A stretch of 64,000 bases of DNA from Clostridium_AM sp900759715 (GCA_900759715.1 CAAEXF010000131.1:1-64000), one strand, 5' to 3'; counted from the stretch's first letter, positions 43,334 through 53,411 are shown. A program made the numbers and translations. Notes: a model not told the origin generated them from the letters alone.

Positions 43334-43447
43334 TAATTCACTTCATCTCCATAATTTTTTATAAATTATATCATAAAAATTTATTATTATGTTAATTTTT
43401 ATAGTTATTTATGGTACTATTCACTTTAAATGGTATAACATAAACTT

Positions 43448-43631
43448 TTTATCCGATGATTACTCGCTCTAATACTCCCTCGCACTCTGTGAAAGCGATT
43501 CGCACCAAATCAAAGATTTGGGCTCTCTGCTTTTCTCAAAGAGGGAGTAAAGAGCGGTTACGTCCCTGGATTCGTTCAACTAAGAATCAGATGGGGTTTG
43601 AAATCCCATCTGATTCAAGTTTCCACTTCAT
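43448..43631 (+). repeat. Dispersed two-hairpin element, copy H (type i with insert)
   Basis: 184 bp. It has the type i second hairpin (GAATCAGATGGGG...CTGATTC, ending CACTTCAT) but also the apical insert CGCACTCTGTGAAAGCG found in type ii copies B and E. It is therefore a mosaic. It lies 102 bp upstream of the 43733 sigma gene. Confidence 0.88.
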
Positions 43632-43732
43632 CAAATTAGTAACTTACTAAATTGATTTGAAACTTTTTATGTTTCTTAAATATCTAATCTATGTAAGAAC
43701 AATATTGCTGCAGCATTGAAAGAAGGTAGAAA

Positions 43733-44260
43733 ATGTATAACATAAAAGAACTTGTTCAGAAAAGTAGAGATGGAGATATTTCTTCATTTATGTCCCTTTT
43801 AAAAGAAAAAGAAGCGCTAATTTATAATATTTCCTTTTCTTATACAAAGAATTCATATGATGCTGAAGATTGTATATCAGAAGCTTCTATAAAAGCCTTT
43901 GACAAATTAAAGCAATTAAGAAAGGAAGAAAAATTTTATTGCTGGTTTATTTCTATACTTATAAATGTATGTAGAAAAAACATAAAAAATAAGATAACCG
44001 CCTCCTCTGATGAGGAACTAATTCAAGTTAGAGATGAGTTTTCCTACCAATCTATTGATGACAGGCTTATGGTAGAAGAATTGCTTTCTAAACTTAGAAA
44101 AGATGAAAGAGATATACTTGCACTTAGATATCTTAAGGATTATTCAATAAAAGAAATTGCAAGTATAATGGACATGCCATTAAGCACAGTAAAAACAAAG
44201 ATATATAGAAGTTTAAATTTTCTAAGAACTAGAACTGGAGGTGTAAAAAATGAATTATAA
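43733..44260 (+). CDS. ECF sigma factor (SigV/SigW-like)
   Basis: 175 residues. Region 2 (SYDAEDCISEASIKAFDKLKQL) and region 4 (DERDILALRYLKDYSIKEIA). ATG behind GAAGGTAG. Overlaps the DUF4179 gene by 11 bp, the usual sigma/anti-sigma coupling. Likely directs an envelope-stress regulon. Confidence 0.92.
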   Translation: MYNIKELVQKSRDGDISSFMSLLKEKEALIYNISFSYTKNSYDAEDCISEASIKAFDKLKQLRKEEKFYCWFISILINVCRKNIKNKITASSDEELIQVRDEFSYQSIDDRLMVEELLSKLRKDERDILALRYLKDYSIKEIASIMDMPLSTVKTKIYRSLNFLRTRTGGVKNEL

Positions 44261-45653
44261 TATTCCTGATAATTTAATGGATAATGTTGAGAAAAATCTT
44301 AGAAAACACGTTAGAAATAGAAAAAGAAAAAAATATATTCATATAGCGGCTGCTGCTATAGTCTCACTATTAATAATACTTCCAATATCTACATTGGTAT
44401 TGGCTCACTATAATGACAGCATTCTATATAAGCAAGAGATAGATTTAGCACGTGAGAAGAAAAATATTACAGAAGTAAATAAAGTATTTAAATATAGAGA
44501 TGTTCAATTTACTATTAAAGAAATTCTAGCAGATGATATGGGAATGGAAGTTATATACGATGTCTCTGATCCTAGATATTCTATAAATAAAGTTACGTTT
44601 TGTGACAAAGATAATAAAGAATTCGAAGCTTGGGGGCAAACTCTTCCAGATCCAAATTCAGATAATAAAGAAAAATCCTTGTCTATTACTATAAACAATA
44701 GTATTGCAGATTACATGCACAATAATCCAATAACTCTAAAAGTAGATAATCTTTTATTTATTGATAATAAAAAATCTGATAATTTTTTTGATAAATTGAA
44801 TTCTATAATTCACAATAATAATTATAATAACATTAAGGTTAACTGGACTTTAAAAATGCAGGTACCAATGCAGCCGATTAAAGTTATACCTGTAAATAGG
44901 GAATATCTACTTGATATAGGTACATTGAAGATTAATTCATTCAAAGTAGGTGTTTTAAAAAGTATTATGGACTACAGTTTTATGCCAAAAGATAAAAACA
45001 TAGAATTTATACATCCTTTATTCTCTGTAAGGTTAGATAAAGAATATTTAATTGACGAAGCTGGGGACGACTCTAGTACAGATGCAGGCTTAGTTGACAC
45101 TGGTAGTAAAGACAAACTTAACTTAGGAGAAAGAACAGGTTCTCATGGATCACAGAAATTTAAATCAGTATACTATAAAAACCCGAATCAAATAGGAATA
45201 AAACTAATTGGTATACAAGCAAACTATGTTTTCAGTAATCCAAAAATATATAACATAGATAAAAATAAACTCCCAATGGAATTTGATTGTGATGGAGAAA
45301 AGTTTAAAGTTACTTCTGTGGAAGAGAAGAATGATTCTACTGAATGGACTATAGAATACTGCAAGACCAATAGGATATTCCGTGAATTTAACTTTATTTT
45401 TTCAGGATCAGATAGCAATATCAATAATAGTGAAAATATACAATTTAGGAATCAATCTTCAAGAGATAAAATCTATAATTCATTGGTAAAAAAAGTTCCT
45501 AATTTAAAAGCTATCGAAAATCAGTTTGGAAGTTTACAAAATGGAGCTGTCAGTACAAAGGTTACTACAAATTCTAAATTAACAAAATTAATAATAAATA
45601 ATGCTGTTAAAAATCTGATTTATGATGAAGAGGAAATAATAATACACAAATAG
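44250..45653 (+). CDS. DUF4179 membrane protein, probable anti-sigma factor
   Basis: 467 residues. Short cytoplasmic N-terminus (about 1-30, basic), one membrane helix (HIAAAAIVSLLIILPISTLVL), then a large extracellular DUF4179-type region. The layout and the 11-bp overlap with the sigma gene indicate that it holds the sigma factor at the membrane until a signal arrives. Confidence 0.82.
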   Translation: MNYNIPDNLMDNVEKNLRKHVRNRKRKKYIHIAAAAIVSLLIILPISTLVLAHYNDSILYKQEIDLAREKKNITEVNKVFKYRDVQFTIKEILADDMGMEVIYDVSDPRYSINKVTFCDKDNKEFEAWGQTLPDPNSDNKEKSLSITINNSIADYMHNNPITLKVDNLLFIDNKKSDNFFDKLNSIIHNNNYNNIKVNWTLKMQVPMQPIKVIPVNREYLLDIGTLKINSFKVGVLKSIMDYSFMPKDKNIEFIHPLFSVRLDKEYLIDEAGDDSSTDAGLVDTGSKDKLNLGERTGSHGSQKFKSVYYKNPNQIGIKLIGIQANYVFSNPKIYNIDKNKLPMEFDCDGEKFKVTSVEEKNDSTEWTIEYCKTNRIFREFNFIFSGSDSNINNSENIQFRNQSSRDKIYNSLVKKVPNLKAIENQFGSLQNGAVSTKVTTNSKLTKLIINNAVKNLIYDEEEIIIHK

Positions 45654-45712
45654 AAAGCTACCAAAAATATGATATAATTTACTAAATTAATTTTGGAAAT
45701 GGTGATAGTGGA

Positions 45713-46531
45713 ATGAAGAATAAATATTTAATTGGCGAAGTTTCTAATTTTTTTAACATAAGTAAAGATGCCTTAAGATATTATGATAAATTTGGATTAA
45801 TAACACCAAAAAAAGACGAGCTTAATGGGTATAGATATTATACTGAAGAGGATATAGTTAAGTTACCATACTTAATTTCACTAAAAGAATTAGATATGCC
45901 TTTAGAAGAGATAAAACTTATGCTATATCATAAATCCTTAAGGGAAATGACTAGTATTTTTAAAAATCAAGAAAATGTAATAGATAATAAAATAAAAAAA
46001 CTAGAAAAAATTAAAAATACTATTATTGAATATGAAGAAGACTTTAATAAGGCTATAAATTATATAAACAAATTTGAAGTTGTAGAAAACCCTTTGTTTA
46101 TATACAAAGCTCAAAACTATGAGCTGGATGAAACTATGATTAATATCTTAAAGGAATTTAATCCTTATGCTAATATGCTGTCAATCAAATACTCTGTTAT
46201 TTTAAATACTAATTGTTTTGATGAACTAAAGTTAGGTGGAAATATGAACTATGCCATTAGTGGAATAAGCGCTAGTGATACTGAAGATATAGTTCTAGAG
46301 AATAATTGCAAAAGATTCAAAAAAAGAAAATGTATATACACAGTTATTAAAGCTGAAAATGACATTAAAATAGATGATCTGGCTGCACTAAAAGACTACT
46401 TAAATCATAATAATATCCAGATAACTGGTGATATTTTAGCTAGAGCACTAGCTTTCGAAGCTGTTGAAAATACTTCTATAGATTATTATGAAATGTGGGT
46501 TCCTATAGATGGTAATAAAAAAATTCCATAA
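45713..46531 (+). CDS. MerR-family regulator with effector-binding domain
   Basis: 272 residues. MerR HTH (about 4-75: FNISKDALRYYDKFGLITPK, YRYYTEEDI), a coiled linker (about 80-125), and a C-terminal GyrI-like domain as in multidrug-sensing regulators. Transcribed after the anti-sigma gene with a 60-bp gap and terminated at 46551. Confidence 0.9.
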   Translation: MKNKYLIGEVSNFFNISKDALRYYDKFGLITPKKDELNGYRYYTEEDIVKLPYLISLKELDMPLEEIKLMLYHKSLREMTSIFKNQENVIDNKIKKLEKIKNTIIEYEEDFNKAINYINKFEVVENPLFIYKAQNYELDETMINILKEFNPYANMLSIKYSVILNTNCFDELKLGGNMNYAISGISASDTEDIVLENNCKRFKKRKCIYTVIKAENDIKIDDLAALKDYLNHNNIQITGDILARALAFEAVENTSIDYYEMWVPIDGNKKIP

Positions 46532-46550
46532 AGCAAACAAAAAACTATTG

Positions 46551-46583
46551 ACCTTGGAGTTACTCCAAGGTTTATTATTTTTT
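46551..46583 (+). terminator. Terminator of the MerR gene
   Basis: ACCTTGGAGT (46551-46560) and ACTCCAAGGT (46562-46571), followed by a TTATTATTTTTTT tract. Confidence 0.9.
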
Positions 46584-46631
46584 TAAGGATTCAAATATAG
46601 ATATTAATTGAAAGTAATTGGAGGTTTTAAA

Positions 46632-47312
46632 ATGAGTAGCTTAGTTTATAGAAAAATTAGAAAAAGTGATTATAGTACAGTGAAAGAACTTATTAATGAG
46701 GCATTTAAATTTAAACAATATACTTCAAATTCAAAAGTTTTAGATATTTTTTTAGAAACTTATTTAAGAAGATGTCTTCTTGTACAAAACTATTCGCAAG
46801 TGGTAGAAGAAAATGGAGAAGTTATCGGCTTATTATTAGGAAAAATAAATAAGAAAAATAAGTTTTTCAAAAATGCTCCTAACATCTTCTCTTTACTTAT
46901 ATGTTGGGTACGAGCTTTATTAACTAATAAAGAAGATAAAGCCTTCTTACTAGAATATAAAAAAGTTTCTGATGCCTATGCTAATTTAATTAAGGAATGT
47001 AATGACAATTTCGACGGTGAGGTAGTGCTTTTTATAGTTGGTGAAAAATGCCGTGGTAAAGGCATTGGTAGAAGACTTGTGAATAATTATTTATGCTTTT
47101 GTAAAAACAACAATGTTAGAAGTTTGTACCTATTTACAGACTCAAAATGTAATTATGGATTTTATGATAATAATGGCTTCAAAAGAATGGGTGAAAAACA
47201 AATTAACGTTAACACTGTAAATGGACCATCAGATTTAGGAGTATATTTATATTCTTATAAAGTTGGCGAATATTTAATCAATAATAAAAAAATAACACAC
47301 ATGAATTCTTAA
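46632..47312 (+). CDS. GNAT-family N-acetyltransferase
   Basis: 226 residues from ATG 46632 (GGAGG 7 nt upstream). Acetyl-CoA-binding motif VGEKCRGKGIGRRLVNNY and a C-terminal YGFYDNNGFKRMG, both classical GNAT. Substrate unknown. Followed by a stem overlapping its stop codon. Confidence 0.88.
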   Translation: MSSLVYRKIRKSDYSTVKELINEAFKFKQYTSNSKVLDIFLETYLRRCLLVQNYSQVVEENGEVIGLLLGKINKKNKFFKNAPNIFSLLICWVRALLTNKEDKAFLLEYKKVSDAYANLIKECNDNFDGEVVLFIVGEKCRGKGIGRRLVNNYLCFCKNNNVRSLYLFTDSKCNYGFYDNNGFKRMGEKQINVNTVNGPSDLGVYLYSYKVGEYLINNKKITHMNS

Positions 47313-47328
47313 AATTCATGTGTGTTTA
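47294..47328. terminator. Terminator overlapping the GNAT stop codon
   Basis: AACACACATGAATT (47294-47307) pairs with AATTCATGTGTGTT (47313-47326). The T-tract is short on both sides, but the stem is perfect over 14 bp. Confidence 0.7.
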
Positions 47329-47383
47329 TAGATATTGTACTACCTGTATTTGAACTTCTTTGGATAATAAATAATAAAAGTCT

Positions 47384-48055
47384 TTAATCTATAACAAGTT
47401 TTCCAGCCTTAAGATTAAGTATAACATCTGATTGAGCTGCTACATCACTTGAATGAGTAACTACAATAACAGATTTGTTATTCTCATGAGCTAAGGTTTT
47501 AAATATTTTTATTATCTCAATGGCTGTATCATGATCAAGATTTCCTGTTGGCTCATCAGCAAAAATTATATCTCCTTCTGTAGCTAATGCACGAGATATG
47601 GCAACCCTCTGCTGCTGTCCACCGCTCAGCTTTAATACGTTTCTATTAGCTTCCTCCTTTGTTAAACCTATCTTTTCTAATAAAGCATAAGCCTTTTGTT
47701 TTCTATTTTCTATTTTATTTTTAGTTATTTCCATTGCTGTTAAAACATTTTGTAAAGATGTCATATATGGTATAAGATTATAGGATTGAAATACTATTCC
47801 TACATTTTTATTTCTAAAGTTAGTTAATCCTATACTATTAATATTTTTACCATCATATAGTATATCTCCAGATTTAGGTATGTCCAAACCACTAGCTAAA
47901 GCAAGAAATGTGGTTTTCCCCGAACCTGAGGAACCAAGTATGGTATAAAACTTTCCCTTTTCAAAACTAAAATCTATCTGTTTTAAAATTGATGACTTTT
48001 TTGAACCATCCTGATAATGATAACTTACATTTTTAAATTCTAATACTGTATTCAT
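47384..48055 (-). CDS. MacB/LolD-type ABC transporter ATP-binding protein
   Basis: 223 residues. Walker A GSSGSGKTT, VFQSYNLIPYMT, signature LSGGQQQR, Walker B IIFADEPTGNLD (MacB-type), VVVTHSSD. Pairs with the FtsX-type permease ending 12 bp upstream. Ribosome site AGGAGGTATAAAA. Probably exports or senses an antimicrobial peptide under the two-component system at 49600-51721. Confidence 0.93.
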   Translation of the reverse strand: MNTVLEFKNVSYHYQDGSKKSSILKQIDFSFEKGKFYTILGSSGSGKTTFLALASGLDIPKSGDILYDGKNINSIGLTNFRNKNVGIVFQSYNLIPYMTSLQNVLTAMEITKNKIENRKQKAYALLEKIGLTKEEANRNVLKLSGGQQQRVAISRALATEGDIIFADEPTGNLDHDTAIEIIKIFKTLAHENNKSVIVVTHSSDVAAQSDVILNLKAGKLVID

Positions 48056-48067
48056 TTTTATACCTCC

Positions 48068-49495
48068 TTATTCATTCTTAGATAAAATTGTTTTTGGATT
48101 AAATCTAAGTATTGATATTGTTGGAACTGTTGTTGCTAAAGTTACAATTAGAAATCCAATTAAATATAATTTTTCAAGATCTCTTGAATTTACACCAACG
48201 TCAATTTTATCTATGGCATCAACCTTTTCGTTCATTGTTCCTCCAGGTCCAATCATCATCACTCCTGAGGTTTGAGGTTGCGAATTTTTCTGTTTTTCAG
48301 TGGTCTTTATTTCATTCTGTAATAGATTAGTCCCTATTTTCTGTGCTACTACATTCCCGGTAAATGTTGATATACCAAAAGCTATGCAAGCAACAATCAT
48401 TGTTTCTACTAATAATTGACTAATAATTTTAAATCTGCTTTCTCCCATAGACATTAACACACCAATTTCATACCTTCTGTCCTTAAGTGATAAAATTATA
48501 ATGAGTGACAGAATTGCTGCGCCCGCAATGGCAACTATAATAACTATGGTTTTTGAAAATGATCCAACATTTTCAATAGGCCCCATCATCTGTTTATACA
48601 AAGAATCCTTTGCATCTAATTTATAATCTTCTAAATTTATACCTGAAGCTTTTACATCATTTTTAAAGCTTTCAACGTTCATAGGATCATCCATGTAATA
48701 TACAGCACTTTGAATATTATCTGTTTGATCAGATGAGGAAGAGCCCAATTGTGATGTAACTGAATTAGGCACATATATTTTATTATACGGACTTAAAAAT
48801 GTCATCGCATCCATCATAGGATTTGATTCAATTTTTTCAGCTGTGTATATTCCTACCACTTCTAATTCTAGAGTGTTTTCCCCTTGTAAGCTTTTTACTT
48901 TTATTTTGTCTCCAAGCTTTAACTTGTTTTCATCTGCTAGTTTTTTCTCTATAACTGCTACATTTTTTCCCTGATCGCTCTTTGTTAAATTTCTTCCTTC
49001 AATCAGCTTATTTTTTCCTTCAGTAAAGTCAGGAGAAAGCTCTGTATATAAATTACCTTCTAATGATACATCCGGCTGAGCCATACCCACGGGCCCACTA
49101 AATGATACAGAGGAATTCTTATCATCCTTCTTATTATCTTGTTCTTTCACAATGGGTTTAAAGTTTTCTGCCGAAGCCATTCCTGATGATGAGTAATTGT
49201 ATGCTTTAACATGCTTTAAGCCTTTTAATTTATCTACGTCTTTAATAGTTAGTGGAGTTATGTCAATTCTACCGCCTTTATTACCTGATTTAGACATTGC
49301 CTTTTCAAAATCAACACTAAGAGATACAGCCCCTCCAAGTTTTTTTCTAGCAAATTCACCTGATTTAACAGTAGCAGATCGTATTGCTAAACCAGCAAGG
49401 ACCATATTAGCTATAACACTTAAAATTACAATTAATATTATAGTTTTTACTTTTCTTTTAGTAACACTTAATATTGCTCTTTTTATAAAGTTCAT
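48068..49495 (-). CDS. FtsX-like ABC transporter permease
   Basis: 475 residues. One N-terminal helix (about 16-36), a large extracellular MacB_PCD domain (about 45-310), then three helices (about 318-340, 365-390, 445-465) with the FtsX domain. An acidic-polar, Met/Gly-rich insert (SGVMMIGPGGTMNEKVDAI) lies before the last helix. AGGAGGAAGAACA precedes the ATG. Confidence 0.9.
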   Translation of the reverse strand: MNFIKRAILSVTKRKVKTIILIVILSVIANMVLAGLAIRSATVKSGEFARKKLGGAVSLSVDFEKAMSKSGNKGGRIDITPLTIKDVDKLKGLKHVKAYNYSSSGMASAENFKPIVKEQDNKKDDKNSSVSFSGPVGMAQPDVSLEGNLYTELSPDFTEGKNKLIEGRNLTKSDQGKNVAVIEKKLADENKLKLGDKIKVKSLQGENTLELEVVGIYTAEKIESNPMMDAMTFLSPYNKIYVPNSVTSQLGSSSSDQTDNIQSAVYYMDDPMNVESFKNDVKASGINLEDYKLDAKDSLYKQMMGPIENVGSFSKTIVIIVAIAGAAILSLIIILSLKDRRYEIGVLMSMGESRFKIISQLLVETMIVACIAFGISTFTGNVVAQKIGTNLLQNEIKTTEKQKNSQPQTSGVMMIGPGGTMNEKVDAIDKIDVGVNSRDLEKLYLIGFLIVTLATTVPTISILRFNPKTILSKNE

Positions 49496-49584
49496 TGTTC
49501 TTCCTCCTATGTTTTAATCTTTATTACATTATTAATTGTAAATTTGTATTGTGTAGTTACTGTGAAGTCTAAGTGTTTTTAACA

Positions 49585-49614
49585 TGAAAAAACAGAAGCT
49601 TAATTGCTTCTGTT
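49585..49614 (-). terminator. Terminator of the histidine kinase gene
   Basis: AACAGAAGC and GCTTCTGTT flank AATTAA, and on the minus strand TTTTTT follows. The stem contains the kinase stop codon (49600-49602). Confidence 0.88.
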
Positions 49615-51066
49615 AAAAATAATTTTAAAACAAACCCCTGACTCAGTATTGCTCATTTTATACTCTATTTCATGAGCTTCAAGTATCATCTTTACAATAT
49701 ACAACCCTAAACCACTGCCGCCAGTACTTCTGCTTCGAGATTTTTCTATACGATAAAAAGGATTAAAGAGCTTTTCGAATTCAGTTTCATCTATATGTGT
49801 CCCTGTATTTTTAACAGTTAGCACTACCTTATCTTTTTCTGCCCACAAGTTTATAAAGACCTTCTCATTTCTTGCTGAATGGCTAATTGAGTTATTAATA
49901 ACATTAGATATTGCCTTTTTAATTAGTTTTTCATCTGCCTGAACATAAACTTCTTCAGCTATTTTTAGATTTAAACTTATATTCTTTTCATTTGCAAGAT
50001 AACTGAGTTTTTCAAGGTGAGTTTTAACTAGATATGATAGATTTATTTCAGTGTATTGTGGTTTAAACCCATGAGCTTCTAGTTTTGATACTTCAAGTAT
50101 TTCTTTTACCATTGACTCCATATCTTGCAAAACTATTAAAGATCTATTCATATATTTATCTCTATCCTTATAAACGCCTATATTTCCAAGCATACCTTCA
50201 AGTTGACCTTTTATTATTGTAATTGGGGTTTTTAATTCATGTGAAATTGTAGCAGTAAATTCTCTTCTTTTCCTTTCAATTTCCCGTTCTCTTTCAATGT
50301 CATCCAAAAGTTTCAAATTAGTATTTTTGAGTTCATTCATAGTATACTGTAAATTAGAAGCTAATTCATTTAAACTTAAGGCAATTTCCCCTATTTCATC
50401 ATCACTCTTTACCTCACAGCTTTTTTCAAAATCTAAAGCTGTTAGATGTTTAGCTGCGTTATTTATTTCAAGTAATGGCTTAGTAATTATTTTTGAATAT
50501 ATAAAGGCCCCTACCACTGATATAATAAGCACCACAAGGCCAATTAATGGTAGTAAATTAAAAAGAACCTTTGAAGCTTCATCTATTGGCTGCAGCGGCA
50601 CTATAACATTCATAGTGTAGATTTCATTATCATTTAAAAAAGTTATCTGTCTTGAAACCGCATAGGTAGAAGAAGGTTGCTTAGTACTCGAAATTAAAAT
50701 GCTGCCTGTTTGCAATGTATTCATGTGTGGAGAGGTATTAGCTATATTCCCTTGATCTGATATAGACATTCCTATCAAATTAAATGGTAAGTATACAAGC
50801 CTTCCTGCACTATCCTGTATAGTCAAGCTAACAGTATATTTAACATTAAACTCATCAAAGTAATTTTTAGCATCATTAATTGAAAGCTTTGAAACAGTGT
50901 TTTCTAGTTTATTCAATTCCGTTTCAATAGTACTTTTTTTATATTTATAATAATAGCTTGGCAGTAAAAAGTATAATATTAAATAGATGCATAGAGCTGA
51001 GATAATTAGTAAAACAGATGTGATTTTAAAAATTTTAAAAGTAATACTTTTTTTTGTACTATTTTT
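49600..51066 (-). CDS. Sensor histidine kinase (HAMP-HisKA-HATPase)
   Basis: 488 residues from TTG 51066 (8-bp overlap with the response regulator), preferred over the 51108 start that would overlap by 50 bp. Two helices flank an extracellular sensor (about 40-165); then HAMP, HELKTP phosphoacceptor His, and an ATP-binding domain with NVINNSISHS (N box) and GGSGLGLYIVK (G2 box). Partner of the adjacent regulator. Confidence 0.93.
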   Translation of the reverse strand, partial: KNSTKKSITFKIFKITSVLLIISALCIYLILYFLLPSYYYKYKKSTIETELNKLENTVSKLSINDAKNYFDEFNVKYTVSLTIQDSAGRLVYLPFNLIGMSISDQGNIANTSPHMNTLQTGSILISSTKQPSSTYAVSRQITFLNDNEIYTMNVIVPLQPIDEASKVLFNLLPLIGLVVLIISVVGAFIYSKIITKPLLEINNAAKHLTALDFEKSCEVKSDDEIGEIALSLNELASNLQYTMNELKNTNLKLLDDIEREREIERKRREFTATISHELKTPITIIKGQLEGMLGNIGVYKDRDKYMNRSLIVLQDMESMVKEILEVSKLEAHGFKPQYTEINLSYLVKTHLEKLSYLANEKNISLNLKIAEEVYVQADEKLIKKAISNVINNSISHSARNEKVFINLWAEKDKVVLTVKNTGTHIDETEFEKLFNPFYRIEKSRSRSTGGSGLGLYIVKMILEAHEIEYKMSNTESGVCFKIIFNRSN

Positions 51067-51721
51067 CAAGTTTATAGCCAACACCTCTAATCGTTTTAAT
51101 ATAATCAACCTTTAACTTGCATCTTAAATTTTTAATGTGAGTGTCAATAACTCTAGCATCCCCATAAAAATCATAACCCCATAACTGATTTAGTAACATT
51201 TCTCTTGTTAAAATTCTGCCTTTATTTTTAATAAAAATTTTTAGGAGTTCAAACTCTTTAGCAGTAAGCTCGATCTCTTTTTCACCTACCCAAACCTTAA
51301 AACAGCTAGCATCAAGTATGATATTTTCAAAACTAAGTCTTGCATCATCATCTACAGCTTTTGTTCGTCTAAGTACTGCTCCAACTCTTTTAATTAAAAG
51401 ATTAACTGAAAAAGGTTTCGTTATATAATCATCTGCTTCTAATTCAAAACCTTTTATCTGATCTTGTTCTTCTTCTAAAGCAGTTAACATTATTATTGGT
51501 ATTTTAGATGTCTTTCTAATAATTTCGCATACAACAAAGCCATCAATCTTTGGAATCATTATATCAAGAAGCACCAAATCGAATTTACCTGAATTAAATT
51601 TTTCAATACCTTTTAATCCATCTTCAGCCACTTCAACAACATATCCATTTACACACAAAAACTCACGTATTATTTCCTGTATATCTAAATCATCTTCAAT
51701 TACAAGTACCTTTTCATTCAT
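51059..51721 (-). CDS. OmpR/PhoB-family response regulator
   Basis: 220 residues. Receiver domain with acidic pocket (VIEDDLD), phospho-Asp in LVLLDIMIPK and conserved Lys in YITKPF. The C-terminal winged helix has RVIDTHIKNLRCKL. GGAAGGTGAAAG precedes the ATG. Divergent from the DUF3298 gene, whose promoter carries direct repeats suited to this regulator class. Confidence 0.95.
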   Translation of the reverse strand: MNEKVLVIEDDLDIQEIIREFLCVNGYVVEVAEDGLKGIEKFNSGKFDLVLLDIMIPKIDGFVVCEIIRKTSKIPIIMLTALEEEQDQIKGFELEADDYITKPFSVNLLIKRVGAVLRRTKAVDDDARLSFENIILDASCFKVWVGEKEIELTAKEFELLKIFIKNKGRILTREMLLNQLWGYDFYGDARVIDTHIKNLRCKLKVDYIKTIRGVGYKLEK

Positions 51722-51826
51722 GCTTTCACCTTCCTATCTCCATTATTATAAAGTATGATTGTGTTTTTTATGTGAAGTTAAAAATTTCAATTCTTGTATA
51801 CTGTTCACATAACCTAAGTAATTCTT

Positions 51827-51866
51827 TTTGTAACTATATTTTTACTGTTTGTAAGCATTTTGTAAC
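51827..51866 (+). promoter_or_regulatory. Three TTTGTAA direct repeats at helical spacing
   Basis: TTTGTAAC (51827-51834), TTTGTAAG (51848-51855) and TTTGTAAC (51859-51866) start 21 and 11 bp apart, i.e. two turns and one turn of DNA. OmpR/PhoB regulators bind tandem direct repeats of 11-bp period. Located 77-117 bp upstream of the 51944 gene and beside the regulator gene. Confidence 0.55.
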
Positions 51867-51943
51867 CCATCTATATAATTTGTGAAGTATAGTATAAACA
51901 TAGAAACAAATAACAAATACCGCAAATTAAGGAGTGAATATAA

Positions 51944-53356
51944 ATGAAAAAAATATTTTGTTTAGGGTTAATTGGAATATTAAGTTTGGGAGCTACTTCT
52001 TTTACAAAGGCAGCACCAACATCTCAGCCTGTCTCAACTCTATATGTACAAGGTGGACAAATTACCGTTCATTCTGAAGTGAAAGTTTCAACAAAAGAAG
52101 TAAAAGACAGTCAAGAAGCTTATAAAATTAATTTACAAATTCCAGTATTGGAAGGAGTTCAAGATAAAGAAATTCAAACTGCCATTAATACTTTTATGGA
52201 AAAAGATGCACTTGCTTTTGCAGAGGATATAAAAAATCAAGGACTTGAATTTGCAGCGGATTCAAAAAAACAAGGCTGGGAAGTAAGACCTTATACTGCT
52301 TCTACTAGCTACAAAGTTACCTATAAGCAAAACAATATAGTAAGCATAGCCTGCACTTACTATAATTACACCCTTGGTGCACATGAAAACTATGAAATAA
52401 AAACTTTTAACTTTGATTTAACCACTGGAAAACAACTTGCTTTAAAAGATCTATTTAATAAAAATGAAAACTATATCTCTGTTATTAATGAAGAGATTCA
52501 AAGACAAATAAAATTAAATCCAAGCAAATATTTTAGTGAAAAAGATCAAGGTTTCGTTAGTATTAAACCAGATCAACCTTTCGGAATCGAAGATGGCAAT
52601 GTGATTCTTTATTTTAATCCTTATGAAATTGCACCATACTCGACAGGTGCTCCACAGTTTAAGCTTCCCTTCTCACTATTTAAAGGAGGCGTAAAAACAG
52701 GATATAAACTCAAGGCAGATTCCGTAAAGGTTGTGCCAGAATCAATTTTAGAAAAAAATGAATCTTTAATTTCTAATATAAAAATTCCAGTATTAAAAGG
52801 TTTAAAAGATGAAAAAATGCAATCTGAAATAAATAAAGCTTTTCAAAAAAGAGCAAAAGATCTTAAAGAACAAATGACAAGCGACGGAAAAAAAGCTTTA
52901 GAAGATGCTAAAAATTATGGCTATGAAGCTAAACCTTACAGCCTTCTCGTAGATTACGATATTTCTTACAATGAAAAGAATATTATAAGTATTACTAGCA
53001 CTTATCATCAATATACTGGCGGTGCACATGGAAATACCCTTACTGAAACTTCCAATATAAATCTAAAAACTGGAGAAAAAATATTACTCAAAGATTTCTT
53101 TAAAGAAGGAGTAAACTATAAAAAAATAATTACAGAAGAAATAAAGAAACAAATGGCGGCGGATAATAAATTCTATCCAGGCGCAGCTGCAGCATTAGAT
53201 TTAATTTCAGACAATCAATCCTTTTACATTGCAGAAGATGGCATCGTAATCTATTACCAGCCATACGAAATTGCTCCTTATGCTGTTGGTACTCCTGAAT
53301 TTAAAATTCCATTTTCTATGTTAAAAGATAATTTAAAAGTTGATGTAGCTCACTAA
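51944..53356 (+). CDS. Secreted DUF3298/PdaC-type protein with duplicated domain
   Basis: 470 residues. Signal peptide (KKIFCLGLIGILSLGATSFTKA). Two tandem copies, about 45-265 and 275-470, each with a DUF4163-like segment (KINLQIPVLEGVQDKEIQ / SNIKIPVLKGLKDEKMQ), GAH(E/G)N and a DUF3298 end (YEIAPYSTG / YEIAPYAVG). Family members such as PdaC and RsiV bind or act near peptidoglycan; no deacetylase domain is present here. AAGGAGTGAATATAA precedes the ATG. Confidence 0.85.
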   Translation: MKKIFCLGLIGILSLGATSFTKAAPTSQPVSTLYVQGGQITVHSEVKVSTKEVKDSQEAYKINLQIPVLEGVQDKEIQTAINTFMEKDALAFAEDIKNQGLEFAADSKKQGWEVRPYTASTSYKVTYKQNNIVSIACTYYNYTLGAHENYEIKTFNFDLTTGKQLALKDLFNKNENYISVINEEIQRQIKLNPSKYFSEKDQGFVSIKPDQPFGIEDGNVILYFNPYEIAPYSTGAPQFKLPFSLFKGGVKTGYKLKADSVKVVPESILEKNESLISNIKIPVLKGLKDEKMQSEINKAFQKRAKDLKEQMTSDGKKALEDAKNYGYEAKPYSLLVDYDISYNEKNIISITSTYHQYTGGAHGNTLTETSNINLKTGEKILLKDFFKEGVNYKKIITEEIKKQMAADNKFYPGAAAALDLISDNQSFYIAEDGIVIYYQPYEIAPYAVGTPEFKIPFSMLKDNLKVDVAH

Positions 53357-53367
53357 TTCCAATTAAA

Positions 53368-53411
53368 AAAGGGCTGTTGTAAAATTTAAATTTTGCAACA
53401 ACCCCTTTTAT
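53368..53411 (+). terminator. Terminator of the DUF3298 gene
   Basis: A long near-perfect stem, GGGCTGTTGTAAAATTT with AAATTTTGCAACAACCCC, is followed by TTTT. Confidence 0.88.

Noticed and set aside
7854..43631. Repeat family as a CRISPR array
   Set aside because: Copies are 50-236 bp, spread over 36 kb and in both orientations, with no spacers or cas genes.
43456..43650. 64-aa ORF on the plus strand
   Set aside because: It lies entirely within repeat copy H and has the repeat's composition; no ribosome site.
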